A stretch of DNA of 25,570 nt from OLB16 sp964481775 (GCA_964481775.1 CAYZUX010000062.1:1-25570); one strand, 5' to 3'; shown: positions 15,130 through 22,994, numbered from the stretch's first letter. Notes: a model not told the origin generated them from the letters alone. Numbers and translations: made by a program.

Positions 15130-17508
15130 ATGCCGGAAAACTCCACCATCCAGATCAGAAACCAACCATGTTTGTGTCCTTTTCCAATGATGCGAATCCT
15201 GTTGGCTGTGATTCTGGTTCTTGGGACAGGGATGGAATCATTGGCGGCCAGCGAGTTTCCAACTCCAATGGATTATGGTGCTGTGGGAGATGGGATCGCG
15301 GATGATTCGAACGCCCTCCAGCAGGCAGCCACTCAGGGACGAGTCTGCCACCTTGCCTCGCGTGTTTACCGCATCACACGCAGGATTCTTTTACCAAAGG
15401 ATTCAGGTCTGATTGGACCCGGGGAGATCCGGGTCGATTTTGATACCCACACCGTGGATTTTCAGAATGTGGCCCTTCTCATCCAGGGCGATGGAGTCCA
15501 GATCAGGAACCTGGAGATCCACAAAGTGTTCCTCGATGGGTCCTATGGAATCGGGATCGCCGCGGAGGGACATCGAGGAATGACCCTGGAGGGGGTTGAG
15601 ATATCCGGTTACAGCGCACGGTATGGGATTCACCTGATCGGATGTGAGATGTTTTCAATACGGCATTGTCAGATCCACGATTTCATGATGGACACGACCG
15701 CCGACATGATCGCGGACTCCCCGGCCGGTATCCGTCTTACCAATTGCCATGATGGAATTGTCCAAGGGAATCGTCTGAACCGGATTGAGGTCGGACCCAC
15801 CGGAATGCAATCCATCTCCCCGCTTCGTCCAGCCTATGGTCCACAGGGATACCAATCGGACCACATCACAGGGCAGACCTGTGACAGGATTCTCTACCAG
15901 GGCAATGTGCTCAGGACCAGCGGGGAAGGCATCGATATTCTCTATTCGGAGAACTCTATCCTGGCGGGAAATGTGGTTCATGACATCTGGTTTCAGGGAT
16001 TCAAGATGCTCGCAGCTGCTTTTTGCCCCGCGACAGGAAACCTGCTGGAGGATTGTTACCAGGGGATTGGATTGGCAGCGGGGAGAACGCTTGCCGGGGC
16101 ACTACCCTGCATTCCACTGAGCGGAGTGGTGGGGTCTGTAGTCGGGGGCATAGAGGACCCTTCCAATGAAGGAGACACCCTGGCTCATCTGGGGGATGGC
16201 AATTACAACAACCGATGCCTCATCACTCAGACAGGGCCAACGGTTTACAGCTTTGTCCTTGATCTCCTTTCACCCAAAGAGATCACCGATGTGGTGCTCG
16301 TTTCTGTCTCCGACTACCGTGTTGCCGGTCAGTTTCCAGGCGGATCGGTCAAAGTGGAAACTGCCACCTCCTTCGCCGGTCCCTACCAGACAGCGGGAAC
16401 TGATCAGTTCGAATGTATCCGTCCCAATGCCTCGGGGCAGATGCTACACCCTGAAAATGGTAAGTCAGCCACCCAGAGCGAGGCACGAAGGATCGCTCTC
16501 AATGCGGCAGTTTTGGCGCGCTATGTCCGTTTCACCGGGACCTACTGCCTGGATAATGCCCAGGTCATCGGGGAGGCGCATATCAACCATGGCGCGGTTC
16601 TGCACCGGATGAGACCGTTGGGGAACTCCTTTCAGAATGCCCCACAGGTTCCTTTCCATATGACCGATGGAAATACCTCCACCTATTACAATCCCAAGAT
16701 CACCGCGGGTACGGTGGATCTCGATCTGGCCCCGCAACCGATCCCCTTCCAGAGCATTCGTTTTGTCCGTAAGCCAAATGATGGTTCCTATCTGCCGCGC
16801 TCAGGAGAGATCTGGATATCCTCACAGGATGATCCCGATCATTTCGATACACGGATTCTGGTTTACGATGTACCCAACCCCACCATGCACCATGAGGATG
16901 TTCTGATCACACTTCCCCAGCTGGTCACCAAACGGTATGTGCGCATCTCCTGGAGCCGTCTCCAGAGCGAGTTTCGTACAGAAACACGGATCGCTGAAAT
17001 TTTGGTGGGTGACCAACAACCCTGTTCAACAACCGCAACGGACCCAAGACGTCCGGCCAATGGAAATGTCCTGAATGGAAATGTGGTCATCAATCCGGGC
17101 AGTGAGGGGTCCTTCGGGATTCCGGGAGTGGACCGTGTCCGGTACGCGGGGCCATACGGGATCGATCTGAACGACTCGCCCAATTACAACGTGGTCGTAA
17201 ACAACCTTCTGGCCGACAATCAAACCTCAGAGACGATGCAGCAGGCCATTGGAGGAGCGGGTACGGGAACCGGGAACCTGATTATGGACAATCAGGAAGT
17301 CCGGGATGTGGAACTCCAGCCGACTCCGACCCTTTCTCCGACTCCCACTCTCACCGCCTCTCCAACCCGATCCATGACACCCACATCGACGATGACCCAT
17401 ATTCCAGTTGAGACCCCCACACCGACCGAGATTCCAAGCTACATCGAGAAGTGGATTGACTATGGATCTTCCCTTGGAGGATCTGAATCCATTGGTGGGA
17501 ATAATTGA
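15130..17508 (+). CDS. Secreted pectate-lyase-3-type beta-helix protein with an inserted novel module and Pro/Thr-rich tail
   Basis: The product has 792 residues. A signal peptide lies around residues 20-40 (MMRILLAVILVLGTGMESLAA). The family opening MDYGAVGDGIADDSNALQQA lies at about 47-66, and beta-helix turns run to about 320. The paralogue at 17519 shares VFLDGSYGIGIAAE, ISGYSARYGIH, IHDFMMDTTADMIADSPAG and GPQGYQSDHIT. Residues ~325-628 are an insertion homologous to the repeated module of the 19066 protein. The helix then resumes with RPANGNVLNGNVVINPG, matching the paralogue's SANTVNGNVLRDIG. Residues ~730-768 form a Pro/Thr-rich linker (PTPTLSPTPTLTASPT), ending in a short tail of unknown role. 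The fold is shared by polygalacturonases, lyases and epimerases; the activity is not determinable. ATG 15130 has no strong ribosome site, so ATG 15187 is possible. Confidence 0.82.
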   Translation: MPENSTIQIRNQPCLCPFPMMRILLAVILVLGTGMESLAASEFPTPMDYGAVGDGIADDSNALQQAATQGRVCHLASRVYRITRRILLPKDSGLIGPGEIRVDFDTHTVDFQNVALLIQGDGVQIRNLEIHKVFLDGSYGIGIAAEGHRGMTLEGVEISGYSARYGIHLIGCEMFSIRHCQIHDFMMDTTADMIADSPAGIRLTNCHDGIVQGNRLNRIEVGPTGMQSISPLRPAYGPQGYQSDHITGQTCDRILYQGNVLRTSGEGIDILYSENSILAGNVVHDIWFQGFKMLAAAFCPATGNLLEDCYQGIGLAAGRTLAGALPCIPLSGVVGSVVGGIEDPSNEGDTLAHLGDGNYNNRCLITQTGPTVYSFVLDLLSPKEITDVVLVSVSDYRVAGQFPGGSVKVETATSFAGPYQTAGTDQFECIRPNASGQMLHPENGKSATQSEARRIALNAAVLARYVRFTGTYCLDNAQVIGEAHINHGAVLHRMRPLGNSFQNAPQVPFHMTDGNTSTYYNPKITAGTVDLDLAPQPIPFQSIRFVRKPNDGSYLPRSGEIWISSQDDPDHFDTRILVYDVPNPTMHHEDVLITLPQLVTKRYVRISWSRLQSEFRTETRIAEILVGDQQPCSTTATDPRRPANGNVLNGNVVINPGSEGSFGIPGVDRVRYAGPYGIDLNDSPNYNVVVNNLLADNQTSETMQQAIGGAGTGTGNLIMDNQEVRDVELQPTPTLSPTPTLTASPTRSMTPTSTMTHIPVETPTPTEIPSYIEKWIDYGSSLGGSESIGGNN
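16102..17013 (+). repeat. Inserted ~300-residue module, copy 1 of 3
   Basis: It encodes residues ~325-628 of the 15130 protein. It opens VGSVVGGIEDPSNEGDTLAH and has a first beta-sandwich-like half (YSFVLDLLSPKEITDVVLVS, FAGPYQT, ARYVRFTG). LHRMRPLGNS joins it to a second half with MTDGNTSTYYNP, TVDLDLAPQ, HFDTRILVYD, KRYVRISW and RIAEILVG. The same marks in the same order occur twice in the 19066 protein. The paralogous beta-helix protein at 17519 lacks it, which shows that it is an insertion. Confidence 0.7.
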
Positions 17509-17518
17509 GGTGATGAAA

Positions 17519-18718
17519 ATGATTCGAGTAAAATCAACCACAGCATCTATTTTGGTCTTCCTTTTCACCCTGTTTCTGAGTCTCAGTCCAGTATCCGCAG
17601 ATCCTGTCGATGAGTTCACCACCCCCTTCGACTTCGGGGCGACTGGAGATGGAGTGGCCGATGACTCAGCCGCCCTCCAGTCCGCTCTCAACACCGGCAA
17701 GGTGGTCCAACTCCCCTCGGCCAAGTACCGTCTCACCCAGCAGCTGACCATCCCGGAGGGAGGAGGTTTGAGTGGTCCGGGTATCCTTTTGGTGACTGCG
17801 GACATTGGACGGGCTCTCTTTACCCAGGCCGACCATGTGACCCTCGATGGAATTGAAATCAGGAAAACCTTTGTGGATGGGTCTTATGGTGTTGGGATTG
17901 CGGCTGAAAATGTGTCACAGCTGACCATCCGGAATGTCGAGATCAATGGATACAGTGCACGTTATGGGATTCATATTGTGGAGTCGGATGATTTCGAGGT
18001 AACCGGCTGCTACATCCATGACTTCATGATGAACACTACGGCTGACATGATTCAGGATTCCCCGGCGGGACTTCGGATCACCCGTTCGGGCCATGGAATC
18101 GTGTCCAACAACCGGATCGAGCGGATTGAAGTTGGGCCTGTTGGAAGGGCCTCCATTTCTCCGCTGGTACCATCTTATGGTCCCCAGAAATATCAATCGG
18201 ATTGCATCACCCTCCAGCAGAGCCACCATGTGGTGGTTTCCAACAATCTGCTGGTCACCTCCGGGGAGGGCCTGGACATGCTGCTCTCACAATCCTGTAC
18301 CGCCACCAACAATGTGATTTCAGACATCTGGTTCCAGGGAATCAAGATGCTGGGGGTCTCCTTTTGTACCGTCAATGGGAATTTCCTCTCAGACTGCTAC
18401 CAGGGGATCGGCCTGGCTGCCCATCCCGCCTTCAATGCCGAGGCTTCTGCCAACACCGTCAATGGCAATGTGCTCAGAGACATTGGCTCACCGGGGAGTT
18501 TTGGAGAGGCAGCATCGGTCCGTCCGCAAGAGATTCCCAATGGCATCCATGGGATTCTTCTGGCCAGCCCCCAAGGGTGTCGTCACAACATCCTCTCAGA
18601 CAATGTGATCGTTGATACCCAGCTGATAAAGACCACCGAGTCGGGAGTGAAAGGGAATGGAGATTCCTCGAATCTTATTTCGGGTAATGTTTTCACAGCG
18701 GATTTGACAAGCCCCTAG
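17519..18718 (+). CDS. Secreted pectate-lyase-3-type beta-helix protein (short paralogue)
   Basis: The product has about 399 residues, with a signal peptide (ASILVFLFTLFLSLSPVSA) and the family opening FDFGATGDGVADDSAALQSA. Beta-helix turns follow, including VEINGYSARYGIHI, CYIHDFMMNTTADMIQDSPAG, GIVSNNRIERIEVGP, VVVSNNLLVTSGEG and CTATNNVISDIWFQGIKML. It is a close paralogue of the preceding gene without the inserted module and without the Pro/Thr tail, so it shows the ancestral form. GAGG overlaps the stop codon of the preceding gene; ATG 17519 has eight-base spacing from it, while ATG 17513 has two. Co-transcription and coupling with the preceding gene are likely. It ends in TAG, followed by a terminator at 18759. 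Confidence 0.84.
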   Translation: MIRVKSTTASILVFLFTLFLSLSPVSADPVDEFTTPFDFGATGDGVADDSAALQSALNTGKVVQLPSAKYRLTQQLTIPEGGGLSGPGILLVTADIGRALFTQADHVTLDGIEIRKTFVDGSYGVGIAAENVSQLTIRNVEINGYSARYGIHIVESDDFEVTGCYIHDFMMNTTADMIQDSPAGLRITRSGHGIVSNNRIERIEVGPVGRASISPLVPSYGPQKYQSDCITLQQSHHVVVSNNLLVTSGEGLDMLLSQSCTATNNVISDIWFQGIKMLGVSFCTVNGNFLSDCYQGIGLAAHPAFNAEASANTVNGNVLRDIGSPGSFGEAASVRPQEIPNGIHGILLASPQGCRHNILSDNVIVDTQLIKTTESGVKGNGDSSNLISGNVFTADLTSP

Positions 18719-18758
18719 GAGTCTTTTAAGCCCTTGGAAGAGACAGGTTTGATCAACC

Positions 18759-18805
18759 AGGTCTGGTATAACTGACTGATAACACAGACCTTATGCTTTT
18801 TTTTT
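18759..18805 (+). terminator. Intrinsic terminator after the beta-helix gene pair
   Basis: AGGTCTG (18759-18765) pairs with CAGACCT (18785-18791), and nine T follow at 18797-18805. The loop is long (19 bases), and five bases separate the stem from the T run, so efficiency is uncertain. The stretch 18719-19065 has no gene; besides this terminator it holds operator sites 3 and 4 and a possible promoter. Confidence 0.55.
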
Positions 18806-18841
18806 GGAGGTTGTTAGGTTTTCAGAAAATTCCTGTTGAAA

Positions 18842-18872
18842 TTGCGAGGCAAGGGTGCCAGAATAGTATTAT
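18842..18872 (+). promoter_or_regulatory. Possible promoter of the module-repeat gene
   Basis: TTGCGA (18842-18847) and TATTAT (18867-18872) resemble -35 and -10 boxes, but the spacing of 19 is long. Operator site 3 begins two bases after the -10, so it would cover the transcription start. Confidence 0.3.
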
Positions 18873-18873
18873 C

Positions 18874-18890
18874 TGAGAAAACGTTTCACG
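18874..18890 (+). promoter_or_regulatory. LacI-type operator, site 3
   Basis: TGAGAAAACGTTTCACG is identical to site 1 over 15 bases, although the surrounding sequences are unrelated. It lies about 180 bases before the start of the gene at 19066, immediately after a possible -10 box. Confidence 0.62.
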
Positions 18891-18985
18891 AACATTTGGA
18901 CGATCTAAAAGGGTACGGGTAAAGTGCCAGCAAGAAAGTACCCTGAATGAAATGGATTATTTGATGTTTCTATTGGCAGTTTTCC

Positions 18986-19001
18986 GGTAATCGTTTTCTC
19001 A
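18986..19001 (-). promoter_or_regulatory. LacI-type operator, site 4 (opposite orientation)
   Basis: On the minus strand this reads TGAGAAAACGATTACC, sharing the exact ten-base half TGAGAAAACG with sites 1 and 3. Its CG centre (18992/18993) is 110 bases from that of site 3. The pair arrangement mirrors sites 1 and 2. Confidence 0.5.
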
Positions 19002-19065
19002 TTTTGAACAGCCCGATTGAACGGGCCATTGTAAAATCAAGTGGTTGGATGGAGGCTGGAAGTCA

Positions 19066-21075
19066 ATGAAACGTAATCGTGTTTTCGGGTTTCTTGTCCT
19101 TGTCATTGCGTGTCTCATTTCTCTGCCTGCTTGTGCGTACTTTGTAGTTCCCGGTTCAGTGACCAATGGTGTTGTCGACCCCGGGGCAGAGGGTGACACG
19201 GAGGCTCGTGCAACAGATGATGATTACCTTTCCAGGCTGTTCATTGGTGCCCAGGGTGGGCCAGGTAATCGAGTGAGTTTTGTGGTGAATCTGGAGGGAA
19301 CCCAAGTGGTTCGTTCCGTAGCCATGTATGGCAGGCCCTGGTATGATGGTGCGATCAGTATGTTCAGCGATGATGTCATTGTCGAGGCGGGCGACTCGGC
19401 CACGGGCCCCTTCACCCAGATCGGCTCGATCAATGTCGGCCACACCCGTCCCACCGATCCGGATCCCTTGGTGGGTGGGGAGAACCCCTGGACAGGCGGT
19501 AATGGAAGAGTCATCCCCTGCACGCCTACCACCTGCTCATTCCTGAGGATTTCGGGTGACCAGGGTTTCGACAACAATATTCTCCTCTATCACCTGATGA
19601 TCAACCCGCGCGTGACCATCCACCGGATGGATCCTATCCAGGTCAATCCGGGGGCTCCGGAGTTTCAACCGCTTTCCTTCGGAGGTGGCCCCAATAACAG
19701 CCGTGCCACCGTGGACTGCGTGGATGGAAAATTCAACACCCGGACATTCTGGGGGCTGGATGTCAAACTGACAGTAGACTTAGGAGTTCCTACCCAAGTC
19801 AACGAGTTCCGTTTCCACGCAAGTGACAATGATACCCAGGCCACCTTGCGCCTCGGTATCATCAGGACTTCTACAACCGATGATCCAAATGCTTTTGATA
19901 CCCAGGAGGAAGACTTCGAGGCCAGCGCGATTGGTGGAGGCCAAGCGGCGCATCCCAAAGTTCGTCTAACCAACCAGCCAACCAAACGCTTCTTCCAGAT
20001 CGAGTTTAAGGAGAACTCCTCGGGTATTAGTGGTGATGGCGCCAGCCCTGTTTACCGGATGAGCGAGCTCGACTACAGGGCAGTCAATGAGTCACCGATC
20101 AATACAGCGGCAGTCGTTGTGGGTTCTGTGGTTGATGGAACTGTGGATCCGAGCGCTGAAGGCGATGTGGAAGGCCAAGGCTTCGACCTGGATTACAACG
20201 AACGTTTCTTTATTACCCAGCAGTCCCAGCCACGGACCAGTTTTGTGGTGGACCTGGGTGCCTCCCAGCTGGTTCATTCGGTGGCTTTCTATGGTGACTG
20301 GGCATACAGGGCTCAGATTGCCATGCTGGGGAATGAGATCATTGTGGAAGCTGGTAACTCGCCGACAGGACCTTTTACCCAGATCGGAATGCTGGATGTG
20401 GGCAGCACCCGTCCCACGGATCCGGATCCTGCTGTGGGAGGCGAGAATCCATTCACCGGTGGAAATGGACGCCGTGTTGCCTGCACACCGACACAGGCCA
20501 CCCATCTCCGGATTTCCGGTAGCTATGGTTTTGACAATAACATTCTGATCTATGAGATGGTGGTGAATCCGAATCATGTCCTCCACCGGGTTGACCCGGT
20601 TGATCAGGGGCAGACCCTGTGGGATATCGGTGGCGGACCGTTAAACTCCCGTTGCGGCGCTGAGGCAGTGGACGGAAATCTGACCACACGGCTCAATCCC
20701 AGGTTTGTTCCTTTCAGTTTCACCATCGATACAGGTCCTACGGCTATGAAGATGAAGGAGATCCGGATCTTCGCAATGGATAACGACATCTCACCATTGC
20801 CTCGATACGGAATCGTACGAACCTCTTCTACAGACAACCCCACTAATATGGATACGATTGAGAATGATTTCTCCACAGGTGATGGGATACCTTACCAGGG
20901 GGCCTCGACTGTTATCCCACTTCCCAACAGGCCCGAGAAGCGGTTTGTCCAGATCACCTTCACCGGTGCACAGGGTGGCGGACCGGAGGATGGAGTCCCG
21001 GTACGGATGGGGGAGATTGAGGTGATTGGTGAGCCAGTTGGTGTGGTTGCGGTGCAGGACTGGGTTCTTTACTGA
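19066..21075 (+). CDS. Secreted protein built of two copies of a ~310-residue discoidin-like module
   Basis: The product has 669 residues. A signal peptide is followed by VVPGSVTNGVVDPGAEGD (module start, ~27) and VVVGSVVDGTVDPSAEGD (second copy, ~349). Each copy has two halves. The first has SFVVNL/SFVVDL, VIVEAG/IIVEAG, TGPFTQIG, GHTRPTDPDP/GSTRPTDPDP, LRISG and GFDNNIL. The second starts at IHRMDP/LHRVDP and contains GGGPNNSR/GGGPLNSR, a DG.(F/L)(N/T)TR loop, IIRTSTTDDPN/IVRTSSTDNPT, DT...DF and KRFFQIEF/KRFVQITF. This resembles F5/8-type (discoidin) sugar-binding sandwiches, but I cannot match it to a named family. ATG 19066 is used because it starts the signal peptide and has GGAGG upstream; TTG 19045 is the longer alternative. 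A carbohydrate-binding role is inferred. Confidence 0.8.
   Translation: MKRNRVFGFLVLVIACLISLPACAYFVVPGSVTNGVVDPGAEGDTEARATDDDYLSRLFIGAQGGPGNRVSFVVNLEGTQVVRSVAMYGRPWYDGAISMFSDDVIVEAGDSATGPFTQIGSINVGHTRPTDPDPLVGGENPWTGGNGRVIPCTPTTCSFLRISGDQGFDNNILLYHLMINPRVTIHRMDPIQVNPGAPEFQPLSFGGGPNNSRATVDCVDGKFNTRTFWGLDVKLTVDLGVPTQVNEFRFHASDNDTQATLRLGIIRTSTTDDPNAFDTQEEDFEASAIGGGQAAHPKVRLTNQPTKRFFQIEFKENSSGISGDGASPVYRMSELDYRAVNESPINTAAVVVGSVVDGTVDPSAEGDVEGQGFDLDYNERFFITQQSQPRTSFVVDLGASQLVHSVAFYGDWAYRAQIAMLGNEIIVEAGNSPTGPFTQIGMLDVGSTRPTDPDPAVGGENPFTGGNGRRVACTPTQATHLRISGSYGFDNNILIYEMVVNPNHVLHRVDPVDQGQTLWDIGGGPLNSRCGAEAVDGNLTTRLNPRFVPFSFTIDTGPTAMKMKEIRIFAMDNDISPLPRYGIVRTSSTDNPTNMDTIENDFSTGDGIPYQGASTVIPLPNRPEKRFVQITFTGAQGGGPEDGVPVRMGEIEVIGEPVGVVAVQDWVLY
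19144..20085 (+). repeat. Two-part module, copy 2 of 3
   Basis: It encodes residues ~27-340 of the 19066 protein. It aligns along its whole length with the following copy; over the first 34 positions I count 20 identities (from VVPGSV to LFI against VVVGSV to FFI). Copy boundaries are set by eye. Confidence 0.75.
20110..21045 (+). repeat. Two-part module, copy 3 of 3
   Basis: It encodes residues ~349-660 of the 19066 protein. It ends with MGEIEVIG, matching RMSELDYR of copy 2 and RIAEILVG of the inserted copy at 16102. Only a short tail (EPVGVVAVQDWVLY) follows. Confidence 0.75.
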
Positions 21076-21111
21076 GGAGCGGGTCCAACCGGCAGGAGGA
21101 AAGTGATACAG

Positions 21112-21158
21112 GTCAATCCTGGGGGGTCAGCCGTAAGGCTCCCCCCACAAGGATTGAC
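21112..21158 (+). terminator. Strong 47-base hairpin between the module protein and the aldolase
   Basis: The arms pair in three blocks: GTCAATCCT with AGGATTGAC, GGGGGG with CCCCCC, and AGCC with GGCT around a GTAA tetraloop. Only a TC and an ACA bulge break the stem. No T run follows (ACACAAAGG), so it may be a weak or factor-assisted terminator, or a stabiliser of the upstream mRNA end, rather than a standard intrinsic terminator. Confidence 0.6.
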
Positions 21159-21188
21159 ACAAAGGAACCAGTAATCAGGAGATAAGTA

Positions 21189-22145
21189 ATGGCATCACAC
21201 GAATGGTCCGGCGTCTTTGCCGCCACCCTTTGTCCCTTCAGGGAGGATTACTCGATTGATGAGGAGGGGCTCAGGGATTACTTTGACTGGGTGGCCTCTT
21301 TTCCTGGGATGAAGGGGCTGGTCTGCAATGGCCACACCGGCGAGATCATGTCTTTACGAGCCTCGGAACGTGCTGAAGTGACTCGTTGCCTGGCTGAGAC
21401 AACAAAAGGCCGTGTCAAGGTCGTTTCGGGCGTCTGCTGCGAAGGGAGTTTCGAGGCCATCGATCATGCCCTCGAAGCCAAGGAGGCCGGCGCGGATGCC
21501 ATTCTCCTGATGCCACCCCATCACTGGCTGCGATTTGGACGTTCCCCGGAGACGGCCATCGGCTTTTTCCAGGATGTAGCCGAGGGAGCGGATATTCCAA
21601 TCATTGTTCACCAGTATCCCGCCTGGACCAAGGCGAGCTACTCACTGGCTGAAATGCTGGAGATGGTCAAGATCCCGCAGGTTGTCTGCATCAAAATGGG
21701 GACACGGGATATGACCCGGCTGCGGTATGATTACGAGATCCTGAAAGAAACCGCACCGCACATCCCCATCCTTTCCTGTCATGATGAGTACCTGCTGGCG
21801 AGTATTCTGGAAGGGGCTGATGGCGCGCTGGTGGGATTCGCGGGTTATGCGCCAGACCGGATCATTCAGCTTGTTCATGCCGCTTTGGAGGGAGATCTCT
21901 CCAGGGCACGGGCTGCACAGAAGACTGTGGAAAAACTCTCACGGATCATTTACCGATTTGGTGAACCATCCTCCAATGCCCATCAGCGGATGAAGGCAGC
22001 GCTGCATATTCAGGGGCATTTGTCGACTGATGTGGCGCGCCCACCCCTGCGTCCCTTGCCGCTCGAGGACAAAGAGGAGATCCGTATGCGTCTCCTGGAG
22101 GCAGGTGTGGAGCTCGCGGCGGGGGAGGTTCTGGCGGTAAGATAA
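21189..22145 (+). CDS. DHDPS/N-acetylneuraminate lyase family aldolase
   Basis: This is a cytoplasmic class I aldolase of the DapA superfamily, 318 residues. The Schiff-base lysine is K169 in VVCIKMGTRDM. The substrate-binding loop GHTGE is at 48-52, in place of the GTTGE of dihydrodipicolinate synthases, and the proton-relay tyrosine is probably Y143 in HQYPAW. The family also includes sialic acid lyase and 2-keto-3-deoxy sugar acid aldolases and dehydratases. With beta-helix enzymes and a symporter around it, a keto-deoxy sugar acid substrate is more likely than lysine biosynthesis; this is inference. AGGAG lies eight bases before the ATG. It stands after a strong hairpin, so it may have partly separate expression. 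Confidence 0.9.
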   Translation: MASHEWSGVFAATLCPFREDYSIDEEGLRDYFDWVASFPGMKGLVCNGHTGEIMSLRASERAEVTRCLAETTKGRVKVVSGVCCEGSFEAIDHALEAKEAGADAILLMPPHHWLRFGRSPETAIGFFQDVAEGADIPIIVHQYPAWTKASYSLAEMLEMVKIPQVVCIKMGTRDMTRLRYDYEILKETAPHIPILSCHDEYLLASILEGADGALVGFAGYAPDRIIQLVHAALEGDLSRARAAQKTVEKLSRIIYRFGEPSSNAHQRMKAALHIQGHLSTDVARPPLRPLPLEDKEEIRMRLLEAGVELAAGEVLAVR

Positions 22146-22222
22146 CAGAGAGTGAAAGTATTCACTGGACCAGCCCTCCTTTCCTTGGCTTGATGCTCAA
22201 CAGGGATGGTCCGGAGCGAAGA

Positions 22223-22243
22223 TGGCCCGTTTGTGATGGGCCA
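22223..22243 (+). other. Small hairpin upstream of the pseudopilin genes
   Basis: TGGCCC and GGGCCA pair over six bases around a nine-base loop in the 133-base gap between the aldolase and the first pseudopilin. No T run follows, so its role is unclear. Confidence 0.3.
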
Positions 22244-22278
22244 GAAGAAACTTGGAAGAATGGTGGTTGAGAAGGAAA

Positions 22279-22968
22279 ATGGAAGGGAGAAATTCTTCAT
22301 CAGGCAGTCTGTCCGTTCGTAACGGGGGACAAGGTTTCACGCTGATCGAGCTGTTGATCGTGATCGCCATCATCCTCATCCTCATCTCGATAGCGTTGCC
22401 GAATTTTATCGAGGCGCAGAACCGTGCACGGGTCACCCGCGCCTGGGGTGACCAACGGGCGCTCAAAACAGCGCTGGCATCCTATCGGAATGATTACAAG
22501 GATTTTCCGGTAGGATGGCAGAAGAATTTTGATGTTCGACAGACAAAGCCGGTCAACGCCTGGAAGCTTTCTTTCCCCACCGGGCTTTTCGTCAGATGGC
22601 GCCTTACGATTCTGACAACTCCGGTGAAATATATGACCTCCCTGCCGGAATCCCCCTTTGCGATTGATTGCTACAAACACTCAGGCGGATGCGACAAGAT
22701 TGTGGGTCCAAATGGTCCCTATAATCCGGGCTCGGAGTACAACCAGGATGGTCCCTGGTATGACCATCCCAACACCATCTCCGCGGGTGCGCGTGGGTAC
22801 CACCAGGGTGACCCAAAGTATTGGCATGGAACCCAGTACCACTTGCGTGATGCGGGACCGGATGGAATCTGGAGCAATTCAACACAGCAGGGCCAGACAG
22901 TCATCGCGCCCTACACTCCGACCAATGGCACCAAGTCTTTTGGTGACATCTGGACATTCGGGCCCTGA
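22279..22968 (+). CDS. Type II secretion/pilin-like prepilin (pseudopilin), first of two
   Basis: The product has 229 residues. A hydrophilic leader of about 19 residues ends in G, and the prepilin peptidase signature GFTLIELLIVIAI follows, then a hydrophobic helix (ILILISIALPNF). Cleavage before F and N-methylation are expected. The head has NRARVTRAWGDQRALKTALASY, then a globular part rich in Gly, Tyr and Trp, closing with QYHLRDAGPDGIW and PTNGTKSFGDIWTFGP. ATG 22279 is preferred over TTG 22252; AGAAGG is close before it. No ATPase, secretin or prepilin peptidase gene is in the window. The length and C-terminus are typical of the stand-alone pilin-like proteins of environmental phyla, whose role is unknown. 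Confidence 0.85.
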   Translation: MEGRNSSSGSLSVRNGGQGFTLIELLIVIAIILILISIALPNFIEAQNRARVTRAWGDQRALKTALASYRNDYKDFPVGWQKNFDVRQTKPVNAWKLSFPTGLFVRWRLTILTTPVKYMTSLPESPFAIDCYKHSGGCDKIVGPNGPYNPGSEYNQDGPWYDHPNTISAGARGYHQGDPKYWHGTQYHLRDAGPDGIWSNSTQQGQTVIAPYTPTNGTKSFGDIWTFGP

Positions 22969-22994
22969 AGATCTCCGGGGGTTATGAAAAACGC

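Noticed and set aside
17227..17805. Minus-strand open frame of 192 codons spanning the junction of two beta-helix genes
   Set aside because: Both sense genes are well supported across this stretch. The antisense product is low-complexity and Arg/Ser/Gly-rich, as expected of a shadow frame.
1718..18718. Genome-wide reassignment of TAG to an amino acid
   Set aside because: The beta-helix gene at 17519-18718 ends in TAG at the point where its solenoid ends, with a terminator shortly after. The other genes end in TAA or TGA, which leaves the case open but unsupported.
22984..22994. ATG at 22984 as start of the second pseudopilin
   Set aside because: It reads into TGA after four codons. The frame with the prepilin signature starts at ATG 22995.
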